Source: Endomychus coccineus
Lineage: Eukaryota > Arthropoda > Insecta > Coleoptera > Endomychidae
Direction: 5' to 3'
Assembly: GCA_958510875.1 (NCBI GenBank)
Contig: OY294067.1
Span: 236,014,361 to 236,078,360, forward strand
Length of the DNA stretch: 64,000 bases
Shown in pieces: positions 1 through 22,400 of the stretch. The translations under genes and the position numbers were made by a program. The notes under the pieces were generated by a model, which did not search any database, had not been told where the DNA came from, and saw nothing but the letters and a program-made list of their open reading frames with translations. Numbering within the stretch: position 1 is the first letter of the stretch; each line of letters begins with the position of its first letter.

Positions 1-799
1 AATTGTCCGAAATTTCTCTACTGGTTGAAAATATTTCATTTCATCATGCCACATTTTGAAATATTATTTCATATATCAGACTCAAATGCGCGGGATTGAC
101 AGTGCTCAATTGCAAAAGGCAATTGAACAATTTCAGCAGCAAATTATTCGAATTAGAAATTCTACTGATAATGATAATCAAGAACGCAATAATGAAGAAC
201 CTGCAAGTAACATAAAAACGACAGCTGGAGATAACAGAGTATGTGACACTATTTTAAGTCAAATTAGCGACCATTTGATTTTGGGGATCACTTAATTGCG
301 GCAAAATTATTTGATCCTCAAAATTTTAAAACTTATCAAGACAAGCATTTCCACAAAAACATTTTGATGAAACTGAAATCTGATCCTATATTGGACAGTG
401 TAAAATTAAAAAGTGAACGTTCAGCAATTTATGAGCGCGATGACATGTGTGACGTAGGTGGTATTTTGCCTCTTTTTGTGTTCATAACAGACAACAATCT
501 AAAAAAGGTTTTGACATAAACATACAAACTGTTGGATATTATTTGTACAACGCCCATGTCGACAGCAGAATGTGAACGATGTTTTTCCACCCTCAAACGC
601 ATTAAAACTTTTCTGAGAAGCACAATGTCAGAAGATCGACTGAACGCATTGGCGGTCCTATCAATAGAAACGAAGTTCCACCAGTCCAGTCGACTTTGAC
701 AACAAAGTCATAGACTTTTTTTCCAGCATGAAAAATAAGAGAGCGGATTTTATGTACAAAAAATAGGTACGTTTTTTCTTAACTCACGAGCCGCCACTG
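1..799 (+). mobile_element. 3' part of a hAT element (ZMYM1-like), cut by window edge
   Basis: The right end reads GAGCCGCCACTG at 788-799, the inverse of the CAGTGGCGGCTC terminus of the complete hAT element at 9459-11292, so this is the right terminal repeat of the same family. The left end lies outside the window. Inside is a decayed transposase: an early reading frame around 86-294 with a Gln-rich stretch, and the dimerisation domain at about 535-690. Stops and frameshifts separate the pieces, so it is not functional. The 8-bp target duplication cannot be tested without the left flank. Confidence 0.75.
535..693 (+). pseudogene. hAT transposase C-terminal dimerisation domain, relic
   Basis: Translation gives TPMSTAECERCFSTLKRIKT followed by RLNALAVLSIE. 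This is the hAT C-terminal dimerisation signature as found in zinc-finger MYM-type 1-like transposases. The same block (ERSFSTLKRIKTY) occurs in the related element at about 10840-10890. The catalytic Asp residues and the CxxH region are not recoverable in the upstream 500 bp, so this is a broken copy. Confidence 0.75.
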
Positions 800-1309
800 A
801 CATACAGCTCATAGATTGATGGCTCATCACACATAATCCCAGAAAAAGACAACAGGTAACGTTTACTTGACAAGACAGCTGATACATAACACTATCAATT
901 CGAATTAACTTTCAATGATATGACTTTAGACTTTTGACGTATTTTCCCGTAATTAGCTGTTTCAAATCATTTGCAATATGAATTTTATTCTTGAAACTTG
1001 GGCAATGACATTGCGGCGGCAATGTCAACGCCACTACCTGCTCCTACGGGTGTTAGCTGTATCTGCGAACGTAAGCTCCGGAAAACAGCTAGCATATAAT
1101 ATAAAACCAATCCCTGGCTGACTGTTTAAACAGTCTCCGGAACAAAGTCAACAAATTTGACTTTGGCAGGTAGTTTCCGTATACGTGGTAAGCTCCCGGT
1201 AAGAGACTTTCTTTTGAAATCCGGCCCTTCTAAGAGTAAAATTGTAATCATCACCATAACACATCCTGTAAATAGTTCAATTCAGTCATCTCATACATTG
1301 ACCGCCACG
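800..1309. other. Spacer without recognised gene
   Basis: AT-rich sequence between the hAT end and the TA-flanked inverted-repeat element. I see no coding exon and no terminal repeats. The C-terminal exon of the minus-strand UCH gene could lie in or beyond this stretch, but no matching codons were found. Confidence 0.4.
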
Positions 1310-1746
1310 TACTGTGTCAACATTAAAGTCTGCACCATATGGGAATTTTTTTTTTCATAGCTTTGGTTAAAATTTGATGTCTGGTACAGTTTTAGGTTCA
1401 AATTAGAGCAAAAATTACATTAACAGTTGTGGACAAGCGATATTCGTTGGCTGTCAAATTTAACATTTGTTGTAGAAATTGGCATTTCTGAATCGAATTT
1501 GAAAAAAAAATTATTTGAAAAAGATGCTTCTACTGCAACTTTATGTACTTACGATTTTTGATACTGGTAAAAATTAATTTATTTGTGTAATACTTACAGT
1601 CACATGCCAATTCTATGATGAATATTTTATTTACTTTCCATACTTTTGAAAACTAAAAGTGCAACCATAAAAAATGTTGGAATGAGCAGTGCAAAGTTCC
1701 AATAATTTATCGTTCTTTTGAAAAGACACAAGTATTCAATCTTATA

Positions 1747-3221
1747 ATCCATTGGCTGATTTTCGGCAAAATACCTTTTTCTTGACAGCGTCATATCGGT
1801 GTGAGCAGCTACTTAAAATTTTTTTTTTCTTAGCGAAATCTGCGTGTTTTTACCTCAGCTTTGCGATAAAATGAGAATTCTTTTGACTAAATGGATTTTG
1901 GAGGTCGAAAAATCGAAAAACTAAAAAAAAGCGACAAAAAACCGATATTACTGTACAAAAATCTGTCGTCAGGTCGCTGACAAGTGTCTTCTTAGGACAT
2001 ATGACTTCGGAATCGGATTCAGCGGGAAATTTTACAATAAGAAAACAGTTCCCGAACGTCATCCAACAGTTTTTACACTCCAGTAATACCATTAATTTTC
2101 CGCCAAGAACCAAGTAAACGTAATTTTCTTCCAGTTTTTGACCTTTTTCGACCTCAAAGTTGCAGAATTTAGAATTCTAAGTAGGATATTTGGATTACTT
2201 GGACAATTTTCGATCGAAAACATGCTATAACATTATTTTTTTAAATATTTTGGTGCTTCGGAAAAGCAGTTTAAAAAAAAGCTTTTACGTAGCTGCAAAT
2301 CTAGAGACTTCGTTTTTTTGTAATGTTTGAAGTTTGCTTCTTAAAACTTTAAATCGACTAAAATCGCGATCAAAATTACTGATTTGGATGTAAAATTTCC
2401 CAAGCATTGTGATTCTGACAATTTTTCAATCCCACATGATGACCCAGAGCCACAAAATTACACTAATTTACATTCGGTTTCGTTGTTTTGCCTCCTATTT
2501 TTTGCGCTTTGTTGAATTTTTGGCTCCGGGTCATCATGTGGGATTGAAAAATTGTCAGAATTAGAATGCTTGGGAAATTTTACATCCTAATCAATCATTT
2601 GATCACGATTTAGTCGATTTAAAGTTTTAAGAAACAATCTTCAAAAATTACAAAAAAACAAGTCTCTAGATTTGCAGCTACGAAAAAGCTTTTTTTCAAA
2701 CTGCTTTTCTAAAGTACCAAAATATTTAAAAAAAAATGAAGAAATAGCATGTTCTCCATCGAAAATTGTCCAAGGAGTTCAAATATCCTAGTTACGATTC
2801 TAAACTCTGCAACTTTGAGGTCGAAAAAGGTCAAAAACTGGAAGAAAATTAAGTTTACTTGGTTTTTGGCGGAAAATTAATAGTATATTGAGTGTAAAAA
2901 CTGTTGGATGACGTTCGGAAACTGTTTTCTTATCGTAAAATTTCCCGCTGAATCCGATTCCGAGTTCATATGTCCCAAAAAAAGACTTGTCAGCGACCTG
3001 ACAACAGATTTTTCTACAGTAATATCGGTTATTTGTCGTTTTTTTTTAGTTTTTTCAATTTTTCAACCTCTAAAACCCATTTAGTCAGAAGAATTCTTAT
3101 TTGATCGTAAAGCTGAGGTAAAAACACACAGATGTCGCTGAAAAAAAAATTTTTTTTAATGGCTGCTCTCACCGATATGACGCCGTAAAAAAAGGTATTT
3201 TGCCGAAAATAGCCAATGGAT
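1747..3221. repeat. 1.47-kb foldback (two ~700-bp inverted arms)
   Basis: The left arm starts ATCCATTGGCTGATTTTCGG and the right arm ends with its near-perfect inverse at 3221. Homology runs inward, for example the stretch near 2410-2460 against 2515-2565 (both around CATGATGACCC), leaving a spacer of only about 60 bp near 2485. The arms differ by scattered substitutions and small indels, so the copy is old. It sits exactly between the two arms of the outer TA-flanked element, so it may be that element's interior or a later insertion. No clear target duplication is visible. Confidence 0.8.
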
Positions 3222-3538
3222 AGAAAATGATGGATTATGGAAGGGAACTGACACCATTTTTGGATTCAGCGGCCAATTTTCGATCGGAAATGACTTCTTG
3301 GACGTTTATTTACTATAAAATGTCGATTTCTGGTGTCAAAAACAGTTTTTTGACATTTTCGTTGGAAAAAACCAAAAAATTGAGAAAACACATAGAAAAC
3401 TTTTTGAAGGACATTTTAATCTCTAAATGCCGGTAAACGAGTTGAAATACAATGTAGAAACGGAAAAAAATTGCTCCACCAAGATCCGCAGACCCCCCCC
3501 CCCCCCTTGGCCGTCTCCTTTAATTTTTCGAATTGCCC

Positions 3539-4056
3539 ATCTTGTAATTAGTAATTTGTTAAAACAGCAAGATGGCCACGGCAAATAAATTTTAAGCTAG
3601 CTATCACATTGTTAATCACTTTAAAAGTAGGAATATCATTTAATTCAATTAGATTTTGAAACTTAACACTAAAAATTATTATGAACAATTAAATAATAGT
3701 AAACAAAAACTACACAATTCAAATTATATTTCAGTATGGTGTTCTTCACGCTCAATACAAATAATAGGCCGTTTATCAACTTCTTTCACAACGTTTTTTT
3801 TAAATTCAGACCCTGCAGATCCCTACAGCACTCCCGAATGATATCTTGCAATTGTTGGATATTAATGGAAGGCCTCTTACATTTTTCCCTGGACGGGGTA
3901 TTAGGACAATTTCTATTTTTCTTGAAGGGATAAGATTCTATATGGTTACTACACTGAATGTTTTGACTTGATTACAACAATCTCAATGTGACCGCTAACT
4001 TGTAATTTATTTACCATGGCCAACTTGCTGTTTTAATAATTTACTAATTACAAGAT
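3539..4056. mobile_element. 518-bp element with ~50-bp terminal inverted repeats
   Basis: It begins ATCTTGTAATTAGTAA and ends with the inverse. About 50 bp at each end pair with few mismatches. On the minus strand between about 3930 and 3727 is a decayed open frame (fragments KRPSINIQQLQDIIREC and DKRPIICIEREEHHTEI) broken by one frameshift in an eight-A run. I do not recognise this protein. No target duplication is evident. Confidence 0.6.
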
Positions 4057-4841
4057 ATTGTTTTCAGAAATGGTGCGAAAACAAATGTCTAATTAAAATA
4101 AAAATAATACCTTCATTTGGCAGTTTCCCTATATCTTGCACGCATTTAATATTTTATAAGATTAAATACTCATGTCTTTTCAAAAGAATGATAAGATTAT
4201 TGGAACTTTGCACCGCTCGTGACAATATTTTTTATGGTTGCAATTTCAATTTTAAAAAGTAAGTAAATGAAATATTTATCATGGAACTGACATTTGGCGG
4301 TAAGTATTACACAAATAAATTAATTTTCACCAGTTATACTTATTATTATTTACTTAAAGTAAACTTTGGATTTGTAAAAAATATTTTATTAGATGAAAAT
4401 ATTAAAAATCGCAACTACATCCTATACTTTTGAAAATTTTCACACGTACATAAAATTGCAATAGAAACATCTTTTTTAAATTCTATTCAGAAATGTCATT
4501 TTCCGCCACTTTCTGCAACAATGTCAAATTTGACAGCTAACGAATATCGTTTGGCCCACAACTGTTAATGCCATTTTTGCTCTAATTTGAACCTAAAACT
4601 GTTCACGACATCAAATATTAACCAAAGCTATTAAAAAAAAAATCCCGTATAGTGCGGACTTTAATGGTGACACTGTACGTACTGTATGTCCGTGACAGAC
4701 CATAGATAAACCCATAACAAGACATAATGTCGCAGCTCATAGAATCACAGCTCACATATGGGCATCCGCAAAAATGCCAGCTGTTTCTGCAGAGTCAATT
4801 GAAACTTGAAACAGTAATAGATAAAGATGAATTAAGCTTAC

Positions 4842-14941
<10,100 letters not shown>

Positions 14942-16285
14942 TTTGATAAGCTCAAATTAAGACAAAATTGATATTTGTTGATAAATCTAAATCACAAATA
15001 TTACACTGTTCAATGACAAAACTTTTGAACGTTATTTGTTCTTTATAAACAGGGGGAAAATATCAGTTTCTATGTTGTACGAATAAAAGAATAAGAGAAG
15101 CGAGCACTGAACAGATTCATAAGTTTTGTGGGAGCGAGAAATCCATTGACCATTGAACAATATGAAACAAAGAAAGTTAGAACTCATGAACATTCACTAT
15201 TGTCTTCAAATAGTTTGAGTAATTATTAAAAATTCCTCAAAATTATATGAAACAGTGGTCGGATGTATTATAAAGAAAGTGTATGCAGCTTCGGTATGAT
15301 GAGGGTATCTGCATAGATATTATATATACATAGATATTATATATACATATATATAATATCTATGGGTATCTCTAGATCCTGTTCTGTGAGACTCAAAGAG
15401 ACAAAAAAAAAGTGTTCTGTGCTTGGCAATGTTTACATTTACATTGTGTGAATGTAAATGTAAATAAAATTCAAACAAAACTAGGTTATCCCAGTTATGA
15501 AATAAGTAAAACGAAGATCAAACTAGCGGAATTAATTGCTTTCAAACATGGATTTTCCTAGGAAAATATACAAAATAATCTAAAAGCTGCAGACAAAGGC
15601 GCCGGGTTGTAGGATAACTTTCCTGAAGATAGAATTTTGTTTCATTCAGCTATGCTGAAATTGATGAATATATTCCTTTCCATATCAAATACGCGTATGA
15701 ACAAATATGAAGCCTGACAGGCACTTATCTACAAAAACATTCCAAGCCGAGTTTAAAAATCAAACCTGAGCTGAATGTATACTAAATGCATAATTTCAAG
15801 ATACTGGCTGTCAGGTATTTACATTAGAATGTTTTTAATCTCATTTCAACTATTCATTCCTACCCTCAACTTAGCAACCTGATAGACAGGAGCCCATGTG
15901 GAGCTTAGAAAATAAACCTGAGCTGAACATATCTACTGAATACCAATATCTTAGAATCAAAAGAAAACTAATGAGTAATTAAAGTTCCATACTGTCGACA
16001 ACTTTATGTATCTTGCGTTAGGTCCAGTTGTATTATAACATATTCAAGTAGCAGCACCTGTTCTCTAAGCAGTATCTTATCTGATGTCCTGAGGAAATGA
16101 TTATGAAAAAATACAATTTTCTGAAAATTATTGTCTAATCGTTCCATATTAATTTTACACCTCAAAAAAATTGAAATGAAAAAAATTCGAAATCTTTAAT
16201 TTTTGGTTGTCCTCTTTTGCTATTCTATTAACAACTGTTTTTTCTTCAAGCAATTGAAGGTGTGTACAATTGATAATCCACAATT
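14942..16285. promoter_or_regulatory. Divergent intergenic region between UCH and CASD1
   Basis: About 1.34 kb separates two head-to-head start codons, so both promoters should lie here. I see no unambiguous TATA/Inr pair. Two imperfect copies of a segment around AAACCTGAGCTGAA occur at about 15765 and 15920, and a small AT palindrome (ATAGATATTATATATA) at 15315-15366. Confidence 0.45.
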
Positions 16286-16448
16286 ATGCTATTTTGGACA
16301 AAGAAAAGCACCACTGTTGATGAGGCACCTGAGAAACCACTAATAGAGAGAATAGTAGAAAGAATAAATTCTAGAAATTGCAAAGGATTAGCAACTGCAT
16401 TGACTATATGCTTTGCTTTTTATCATGGTTGGCTACATTACAGATATG
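16286..16448 (+). CDS. CASD1: CASD1 exon 1
   Basis: Starts at ATG 16286 ([17 protein letters not shown]). Includes one hydrophobic anchor and ends at donor GTGAGTGG after YRYG, matching the RYRG junction region of vertebrate CASD1. Confidence 0.88.
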
Positions 16449-19400
16449 GTGAGTGGTTATATTTCATAAGAGAATCAACTGTCTTGATTCAACATGGACT
16501 TTTAGGACAGATAATGTAATATCCATCCGGGATGAATGAAAGTTTCACTTGGCCCAATATAAGCGAGTACCACTACATTTAAAATTGCATGTCTTTTTAA
16601 AATTATTTTACAAATCGTTCACTTGGCTGTCAGTATTTTTTTCTATTTCGCGAAGCTTATGACTTCTACCGCGATATTGATACGTGAAATCTAGTACATT
16701 TTAGTTTTTAGAGAAGTGGTTATTGGCAAACATTTATTAGTATCATCATGATCTTATGCAAATTAATATAAGTACGGGGTACAGGATTTTGGTGGTAACA
16801 AGATACTGACAGAAGTTTCAACTATTCACATCAATTTCGAAACATTTCATTCAAAAATGTGATCAAAATTAATATAATTTTAAAGAAGCGCAACGCAATT
16901 TGTATCTGTCAAATTAATGAAAGTTTCAAATGGCAACTTCAAATGTAATGCACTTGTTTTTGATCAAAGAAAAAACTGCAAATGAAAGATTCACTCAGTT
17001 AATTTAAAATTTATTAAATATGCATTTCGGAAACGCGGAATGAAAAAATGGTATAAAAAACTCGTTTCATTAATAATTATAGTTCACTAGAAAAGACTGA
17101 GAAGCTTGAGTTTCCCAAAGAACGAATTTCATTTCATTTGTTTCATTTTCATTTCATTTATTTAATTTATTTATTTATTTGTCTTACACAATTATTAGTT
17201 TACAAAAACTTATATAATAATAATGTTTCTAAAATTATATACACCTAGGCCCAAGTATGTGTACAGAACAATTTATTATTGTATTATTTTGCTATTTGTA
17301 TGTATTAATATAATAATATTAAGCAAATCAAATTTCGGATGCTTTACATTCAGATTACATTGTTTGGAATTAATAAATACATGTATTCACAGTAATTATA
17401 TGATATTTAAGTATTTTGTTTGGTTTTTACCTATATACTGTTTAGATTTTTTTGGGAAAGCATGTTTGGTGGTAAAGAATTGATTATTTTAGGAGCTATT
17501 GACGGAATTGAACTTAAACTTGAACTCGTGCGCTATAATCTTGCGTAATGAAACCAGTTTTTTTATTCACCATTCTAGATATTATGATTTTTAATCACAA
17601 TTCATTTTTCATGGAGAGTCGAGCACATTTTGTTTTTTTAGGGTCATCATACGTGGTAACATTATAAAATCACAGTATTGGCAAAGAATAAGTAAATCAC
17701 AGTATCGGTAGCAATAAGAATAAAAACAATACTTCAAAATGATGATGAAGCAATAGAAACTTTGATATCATATTAATCATTATTATTTATGATATATTAT
17801 ATTATATATTGCATGTTATTTCCAGGTACTAATTCGTGCCAATGGTTACTATCAAATGGTAGATATAAAGGAGATCAAGAGTGGCAACCCTATGGATGCA
17901 TGCTTCACTTATATAGTAAAATGTAAGTGAACTCTATATTCAGGCCAACACTACAACCCTCATTCCTCAAGACCAATAATTCAGGTCTAATTCAAAGCCG
18001 GTGAATATTTTCGTGATTATTGCAGTGAAAATAAAGAACTAGTTTTATTCATTTGCGGTGTACAAAAAATTAATTGATTAATTAACATCAAGTGCTAAGA
18101 GATTAGATGAATTTGAACTAGCGAGGGGTTCAAGTGTTTCTTTTAGGTTGTTATAAGGCTTATTATTCAACTATTGCTTTTCCACGAGACGACAACTTGA
18201 AACAAAAACGGATTAGACCAATTCATTCTTTCGTTCCTAATAATAATTCCTACGTATGTCGTAAACATTTCCCTAATAGTGACATATTATTAAAGAAACG
18301 TGATTGATGTGTACTTGGTTCCTAGAAAACATCCAAAACTTGTTCAAGAGTGCCTACCTACTATTTTTCCGAATCAACCTTTCTGTTTGTCAAAAAAAGT
18401 TCAAATCAAACGAAAACATCCTGAAGAAAGACGATTAACCCTTTAACATCGCGATGAGATTTATTTCCAAACTTAATTCAAAGAGATTATATTTTAAATT
18501 ATAATCACATCATTTTAAAATTCAAGAACAAAAATTAAGTAAATTTTTTCATAAAAAATTCGAAAACAGGATTTATTTTTTTTTATTCCTTTTAATGAAA
18601 ATGGGAATCAGCTTTGGTGCGTCTACAAGTAGAACAAATTCATAAAACCTCTTGATAATAAAACAACAAACCCCTCATTCCTGATGATTGTAAATTAACG
18701 GGAACATTTTGTCATAAAAAAAATTATGTGAAATTCAACCATGTGTTAGATCAATATATTGTTACTGATAGTAAGGTTGCATAACTAAGTTAAAAATGTT
18801 GCTTTATTTACAAAAATCTTCGTTTAGGTATTGTGTAAAGTTTCTATAAGATCTCAATTTGCAGTGATACACGGCGCTGCCTTAGGTATATAGCATTTTA
18901 TGGATCAGACACTCGTTTTGTCTTCATAGGAGATACTAGAATCAAAGAAATGTACCATGACTTTGTAAACCACATATTAATTAATGAAGGATCTTCGACT
19001 GAAACACCTCATGAAACTGAAAGTAACACGGAATACATTGATAATAAAATCAAAGTAAAGGTTGAGTTCATCTGGTCTCCATTTATATCTAAGAAAATGG
19101 TTCAATATTTCAGGTATGTGAGCTGCTATTTAATAAACATCAAATATCTCATAATATGAGTGAATTCCAATAATTATTGTTAAATGAACTATCGGTTTTG
19201 GTGAGACAAACCAATTCGTTTAAAATAATTGTCAATTGGTTACGCATTTCAATACGTGATGTAACTAAATAGAAAATCGTACCTGTGTAATTAATTACAG
19301 TAAAATTTACTATACCTGTTGAATGGCAAGGTGAATAGACTCAAGCATATGAATTTCTTCTGTCATTCATAACTTATCCTTAACCCACTCTGGATTAGTT

Positions 19401-22400
19401 CACCTACAGCCGAATTTAATACAAGCCAGGAAGTAAAATAGGCAACACCGCATATCTCCTTACCCGTAGTCCGATGGTTTATGAACGACTAATTTTCAAA
19501 TACAAACGAGTGTATCTTTTCAAGATTATAATGACATGCTTTAATATATACATTGCACTGTTTACAATTTATTGTATTCATATTTAAACATGACACATAG
19601 ATACATAACAAAGCATAGAATACCCTGCTTAGTCAATCAAATAACCTAAAATGATGTGAGATTAATAAATATCTTTGAATGTTAGCTTGATCATTACCTA
19701 CTTTATATTTAAAGTCGGCTGTTGATATACACATAATTCAATTTATAAGCCTTTTTCACTGAAAGATCTTTTTCTTTCTCATAAACATATGAATATGTTT
19801 GAATTTAAGATATTTTTCAGATAAGTCATTGAAATCAGGATAAACAAAAGTGTGATCTAGACTAGGTTTTTTAAATGCAGAAAATTTTTCAAAGAACGAA
19901 ATCAGAAGTAAAAAAGTTTGAATTTGAAATATTAGGATTCATCATTCTTTTTGTGCGCATGTTTGTTCCTTAGATATCATATTAGTAAACATTGCACGAT
20001 TAATTCTGCTATTATCCGTTATCCGAACTTTGAAACTATTGCTTCATACAATCACAGATTTTGTTACAGGAACCTTTTTCGTATCATTTAATAATACGTT
20101 ACTAGGCTAACCTCACCAAACAGAAATGAAACCACTCTCGGGGGGTAGAATTTACATTATGAGTACTTTGGGGTCCAGTCGGGGACGCATATAACGGGGC
20201 TTAGGGGGTTCAAACTCGCTCATCGAATCGCTCATGCATATACAATAATCATTATTCTGCGGTATTAGAATAGATCTGGCACTACCACCCACGAACACAT
20301 ACCATAGGAGTATTATATAAATACAGATAAAAAGCGTTAATCCCAATTCAACATAGGAAATCAAAACGAAAATAGGTGTTCAAACCCCCCAAAAACCCCA
20401 TTGAAAAACTATAAATACGTCTCTGCGAACATTGAACTCTAGGCCAGCTCTTGTCTTCGCCTTCTATCACAGCACGCCTGCTGCCCGGCAGAGGCTATTC
20501 TCGTCCTTTTGACGAGCCGTAGTCTCTTTAGTCTACTCATGTTAGCCTAAAGACAACGTGTACGAGACCTGAGGTAGGAAGTATAGACACCCACTAATTC
20601 GCAGAGGCAACTGTTAGCTTCGCACCATGTGTTTGGGGATAATATTCTCGAGTCCCACGGACAGGACGTTGCTAAGCTAAGCTCCCCAAAGAGAGGATGC
20701 CACTCTCGGGGGTAGAATATATAGTGAAAATGACCACAACTGTATGTCGCTAAGTTTATAATAATATCGTAAATCGGACTACATAGTGTTGCCTAGGGTA
20801 CCCCGAAAAATTTTGAAAATGCCTCCTAAAATTGAAGTTTTAGTGGAAACAAATATTTCTGTGGTGTTTAAAATTTTTTTTGACCGGCGCGCCGTTCCTT
20901 TGAAAATGCCGTTTTTTCGTGTTTTTTTGCATTCGACGCTGGTATAACCTATTAGAACGTATCAGAAATTCCTATATTTGGATATGTGGTGCCCAGATAG
21001 ATACTCTTTCAAGAACTTCAATCGTTGACCACTTATTTGAAGCCCTTCGTTCAAAAAAACGTGGTTAAAATCGTTATTTTTGCATTTTTTTCACTTAATT
21101 AAGTTATAACTGGTAATTTTTTGTTCACAACTGGTATAAAAAAAATTGTCATTTTTTTTTGCTAAGAATCTCAAAAAAAGACAAAATTTAAGAAATAAAT
21201 AAATTTGTATTATTCTATGTAATTTTTTTAATTATAACTATAACTAAAATGAAATGACTACAAAAATGCAAAGCATTTTTTTTTTAATTTTTGTCTCTTT
21301 TTTGAGATTCTGAACGAGAAAAATGAGAAAAGAATTTTTTTATACTAGTTGTGAACCAGAAATTACCAATTATAACTTAATTAAGTGAAAAAAATGCAAA
21401 AATAACGATTTTAACCGCGTTTTTCTGAACGAAGGGCTCTAAATAAGTGGTCAACAATTAAAGTTCTTGAAAGAGTATCTATCTGGGCACCACATATCCA
21501 AATATAAGAATTTTTGATACGTTCTATTAGGTTGTACCAGCGTCGAATGCAAAAAAAAACACGAAAAATGGCATTTTCAAACGGCCCTCTATATCTTGTC
21601 CAAAAAATTTTTAAATACCACAGTAAATTTCGTTTCTACTAGAACTTCAATTTCAGAGGGTAGCCAGCATTTTTTAAATTTTTCGGGGTACCCTAGTTGC
21701 CAGTTTTAACTTTGTTTCTCGCAAGTATATGAGGTCGGCTGTGGCTCAACCCAACTTGAGGTAAACTATGAGAGGGTCAGCAGGTAAAAAATCAGTCCCT
21801 TTAAAAAGTAAGTCTAAACTAGTCTCTGCTCAGGGTAAACAGAAAGCACAAAAGCAGTTGGTGACTTACCAGATAGACAGGCAACTGAATTTCCCTCGTG
21901 GCGATATACTACCAGGAGGTCTGAAACTTCGGTTATTACATATATTAGTGGATATGAAAATTATGAAATATTTTCAGACGTGCATTGTTACCGCTTCTAT
22001 CAGAAAAAAACATGTACTTTGAGATTGTGAATGGAACTATCTATGCCTTTGTTGCACGGATTTTGAGATATTGATATCCTATATTTTTTTATTGACAATA
22101 ACTTTGAGTTTTGAGGTCTCAGTTTGATTTTTCAAGTAAACTTTCGAAAAAGAAGAGACAGCTATTCAAATTCAGTGCTTATGAATTTATTTATTTCACA
22201 TGAACAATGTGATAAAATTATTATTAGTCACACTTGTAGAAGATTTAATGAAATGTATCCAGATTTAACACCATGGAATGGTAGGAAATTTAGATGAATT
22301 CAAAATATTTTCTTCAATTTCAGTTCCATATTTAAATCTCCTAAAAACTTAACGAAGCATGTAACTAGTAACGAGGAAAATGAAATAAATGTTTTGACAT

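Larger units (their letters stand above)
1312..4675. mobile_element. TA-flanked composite inverted-repeat element (Tc1/mariner-like MITE, nested)
   Basis: The left arm (about 1312-1746) and right arm (about 4165-4675) are imperfect inverted copies. The left starts CTGTGTCAACATTAAAG, and the reverse complement of the right starts CAGTGTCACCATTAAAG. Both are bordered by TA (1310-1311, 4676-4677), as expected for Tc1/mariner insertion. No transposase is present. The interior is filled by a second foldback (1747-3221), a poly-C run (3494-3506) and a TIR element (3539-4056). The family assignment rests on termini and TA only. Confidence 0.6.

Noticed and set aside
4752..4841. In-frame extension of UCH after QETFIA ([11 protein letters not shown]...)
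   Set aside because: Reads through a good GTAAGC donor into sequence unlike any UCH C-terminus.
17223..17483. 86-codon hydrophobic plus-strand frame in CASD1 intron 1
   Set aside because: AT-rich composition gives Ile/Phe/Tyr-rich translation by chance; no homology recognised and it lies wholly in an intron.
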